This document shows, piece after piece, positions 62,602 through 64,000 of a stretch of 64,000 nt of DNA (position 1 is the first letter of the stretch; every line of letters starts with the position of its first letter). Made by a program: the position numbers and the translations under genes. The stretch lies in NCBI RefSeq assembly GCF_024614185.1, contig NZ_JAHTLF010000018.1, positions 655,821 to 719,820 on the forward strand. The letters are read 5' to 3'. Source of the stretch: Nocardioides carbamazepini (lineage in GTDB: Bacteria; Actinomycetota; Actinomycetes; Propionibacteriales; Nocardioidaceae). A model generated the notes under the pieces. It ran no database searches and was not told where the DNA came from. It saw only the letters and a list, made by a program, of their open reading frames with translations.

Positions 62602-64000
62602 CTAGGCTCCGATCTTCTCGGGGTCGAAGGGGACGAAGTCGATCTTCTCGCGGACACCGCAGTCGGGGCAGCACCACTCGTCGGGGATCTCGGCCCAGGC
62701 GGTGCCGGCGGCGAAGCCCTCGTGCTCGTCGCCCACGGCGACCTCGTAGACATAGGAGCAGCCGGGGCACTTCGCGGCCAGCACCTCGCCGACGAACCTC
62801 TGCGCGAACAGGTCCTCCTTGTGCACGTCGTGCACGGCCGGCGGCGGGAACCTGCGCAGGTACTTCGCCTCCTTGCCCGGCTTGATGTTCGCCAGGGTGA
62901 CGTCGCCGTCGAGGTGCTCGACCACCCGATGGTCCATCACCCTGCGCCACAGCGGCGGGAAGAGCGCGAGCGTCAGCATGCCGGCGTACCCGGTCGGCAG
63001 GGCCGGGGACTCCTTGAAGTCGCGCAACGTCTGGTAGCGCCGCGTGGGGTTGGCGTGGTGGTCGCTGTGGCGCTGCAGGTGGTAGAGGAAGATGTTGGTG
63101 ACGATGTTGTTGCTGTTCCAGCTGTGCATCGGCAGGACCCGCTCGTAGCGCTGCTTCTCGCCCACCTTCTGGCGCTTCATGCCGTAGTGCTCGAGGTAGT
63201 TGATGATCTCCAGCAGCGAGAAGCCGAACACGATCGTGATGAGGGCGTACGGCGCGATGCTCCAGCCGTACAGCGCGAACATCGCGCCGTAGAGGACCGC
63301 GGACATCAGCCAGGCGTTGAGCACGTCGTTGCCGATGTGGAAGGGGTGCGTCCCCTTGCGGCGGTAGCGCTTGGCCTCGACCTCCCAGCCGGACTTCAGC
63401 GAGCCGCTGACCGTGCGCGGCCAGAACTCCCAGAAGGACTCGCCGAGACGGCTGGACGCGGGGTCCTCGGGGGTGGCGACGCGGACGTGGTGGCCACGGT
63501 TGTGCTCGATGTAGAAGTGGCCGTAGAAGGTCGGCGCGAGCGCGATCTTCGACAGCCAGCGCTCGACCTCCTCCTTCTTGTGACCGAGCTCGTGGGCGGT
63601 GTTGATGGCGATGCCCTGGACGCCGGCGATGGACACGGCGAGGAAGACCTTCTCGTACCAGGTCATCGAGACGTCGCGCACGAGCGCGGAGCCGAGGTTG
63701 TCGCTGACCCAGCTGGTCGCCCCGACCAGGTCGGTGAACCAGGCGATCGGGTTGGTGCCGGCGATCAGCGCGAAGCCCGCGAGGAGGATGAGGAACTGCA
63801 GCGGGATGTACAGGTAGACGACCCAGCGGTAGTACCGGTCGTTCTCGAGCTGCTCCATCATGTCGTCCGGCGGGTTCGACGGGTCCAGGCCGAAGGCGAG
63901 GTCGAGCAGCGGGATGAGGACGTTGACGAGGATCGGTCCGGCCAGCAGCAGCCACACCCAGTCGGTGTAGAGCCAGGCGACCACCGCCGCGATGCCGAGT
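62602..64000 (-). CDS. alkB: Alkane 1-monooxygenase-rubredoxin fusion (5' end outside window)
   Basis: At least 466 codons are visible; the frame stays open to the window edge. The membrane di-iron hydroxylase part has histidine boxes HELGHKK, EHNRGHH and LQRHSDHH plus the NYLEHYG motif and DPSNPPDDMMEQLENDRYYRW near the N-terminus. A C-terminal rubredoxin follows a linker, with KCPGCSYVYEV and WCCPDCG as iron ligands. It hydroxylates the terminal carbon of medium/long alkanes, with electrons arriving through the fused rubredoxin. Such fusions are known in Nocardioides, Dietzia and Prauserella. An N-terminal 40 or so residues are missing. Confidence 0.95.
   Translation of the reverse strand, partial: LGIAAVVAWLYTDWVWLLLAGPILVNVLIPLLDLAFGLDPSNPPDDMMEQLENDRYYRWVVYLYIPLQFLILLAGFALIAGTNPIAWFTDLVGATSWVSDNLGSALVRDVSMTWYEKVFLAVSIAGVQGIAINTAHELGHKKEEVERWLSKIALAPTFYGHFYIEHNRGHHVRVATPEDPASSRLGESFWEFWPRTVSGSLKSGWEVEAKRYRRKGTHPFHIGNDVLNAWLMSAVLYGAMFALYGWSIAPYALITIVFGFSLLEIINYLEHYGMKRQKVGEKQRYERVLPMHSWNSNNIVTNIFLYHLQRHSDHHANPTRRYQTLRDFKESPALPTGYAGMLTLALFPPLWRRVMDHRVVEHLDGDVTLANIKPGKEAKYLRRFPPPAVHDVHKEDLFAQRFVGEVLAAKCPGCSYVYEVAVGDEHEGFAAGTAWAEIPDEWCCPDCGVREKIDFVPFDPEKIGA

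Overview
This window is typical high-GC actinobacterial chromosome. Third codon positions are strongly GC-biased, many genes start with GTG or TTG, and neighbouring genes often overlap by ATGA or GTGA. The gene content (an AlkB-rubredoxin fusion, many acyl-CoA enzymes, an AtuA-type protein, TIGR03084-type and LCP proteins) suggests a Nocardioidaceae-like soil or hydrocarbon-degrading organism, for example Nocardioides. That genus placement is an inference. I see no rRNA, tRNA, CRISPR, IS element or prophage. No gap between genes exceeds about 262 bases.

Layout. (1) 1-10340, minus strand: one operon of a cytoplasmic GH78 alpha-L-rhamnosidase, a complete Opp/Dpp-type importer (two permeases, two ATPases, a lipoprotein), an SDR, a D-2-hydroxyacid dehydrogenase and the start of a zinc alcohol dehydrogenase. 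It looks like uptake and breakdown of a rhamnoside. (2) 10553-13296, plus: an FMN 2-hydroxyacid dehydrogenase and an acyl-CoA ligase. (3) 13385-23206, minus: TetR, a TIGR03084-type protein, an AtuA-type protein, an acyl-CoA dehydrogenase, an SRPBCC protein, a two-subunit biotin-dependent acyl-CoA carboxylase and a second acyl-CoA dehydrogenase. This is an atu/liu-like branched acyl-CoA pathway. (4) 23318-27385: a PadR-controlled MacB/FtsX-type exporter with a clear operator and a 42-residue coupled protein. (5) 27528-29831: a secreted RTX-like protein and two adjacent toxin-antitoxin pairs with different antitoxin folds. (6) 29869-32392: a histidine phosphatase, an APH-type kinase and an SDR. 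(7) 32507-37694: a Glu/Leu/Phe/Val dehydrogenase, ornithine-type aminotransferase, P5C dehydrogenase and an RpiR regulator. (8) 37774-50404: a Liv-type importer, a GSA-like aminotransferase, a GMC oxidoreductase and a MftD-like FMN enzyme. Divergent to these are a glutamine-synthetase-like ligase, a FluG-type amidohydrolase and an M20 amidohydrolase. (9) 50432-57169: LCP protein, FadB, thiolase, MerR and an esterase. (10) 57323-61706: DEAD-box helicase, alpha-methylacyl-CoA racemase and an M15 lipoprotein. (11) 61768-64000: TetR, a [3Fe-4S]-type ferredoxin and an AlkB-rubredoxin fusion cut by the window edge.

The best candidate for an undescribed system is region 8. It places a dedicated importer beside a GS-like ATP-dependent ligase, a split FluG pair, an amide hydrolase and a MftD-like/GMC redox pair with no visible mycofactocin biosynthesis genes. 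A gamma-glutamylation-style route for an amino compound is a reasonable hypothesis. Regulatory structure also stands out: a TGACA-N7-TGTCA site before both the MerR/thiolase pair and the racemase gene, a 13-mer shared by the region 1/2 and region 7 divergent promoters, a perfect PadR operator, a perfect antitoxin operator, and several very long intergenic palindromes.
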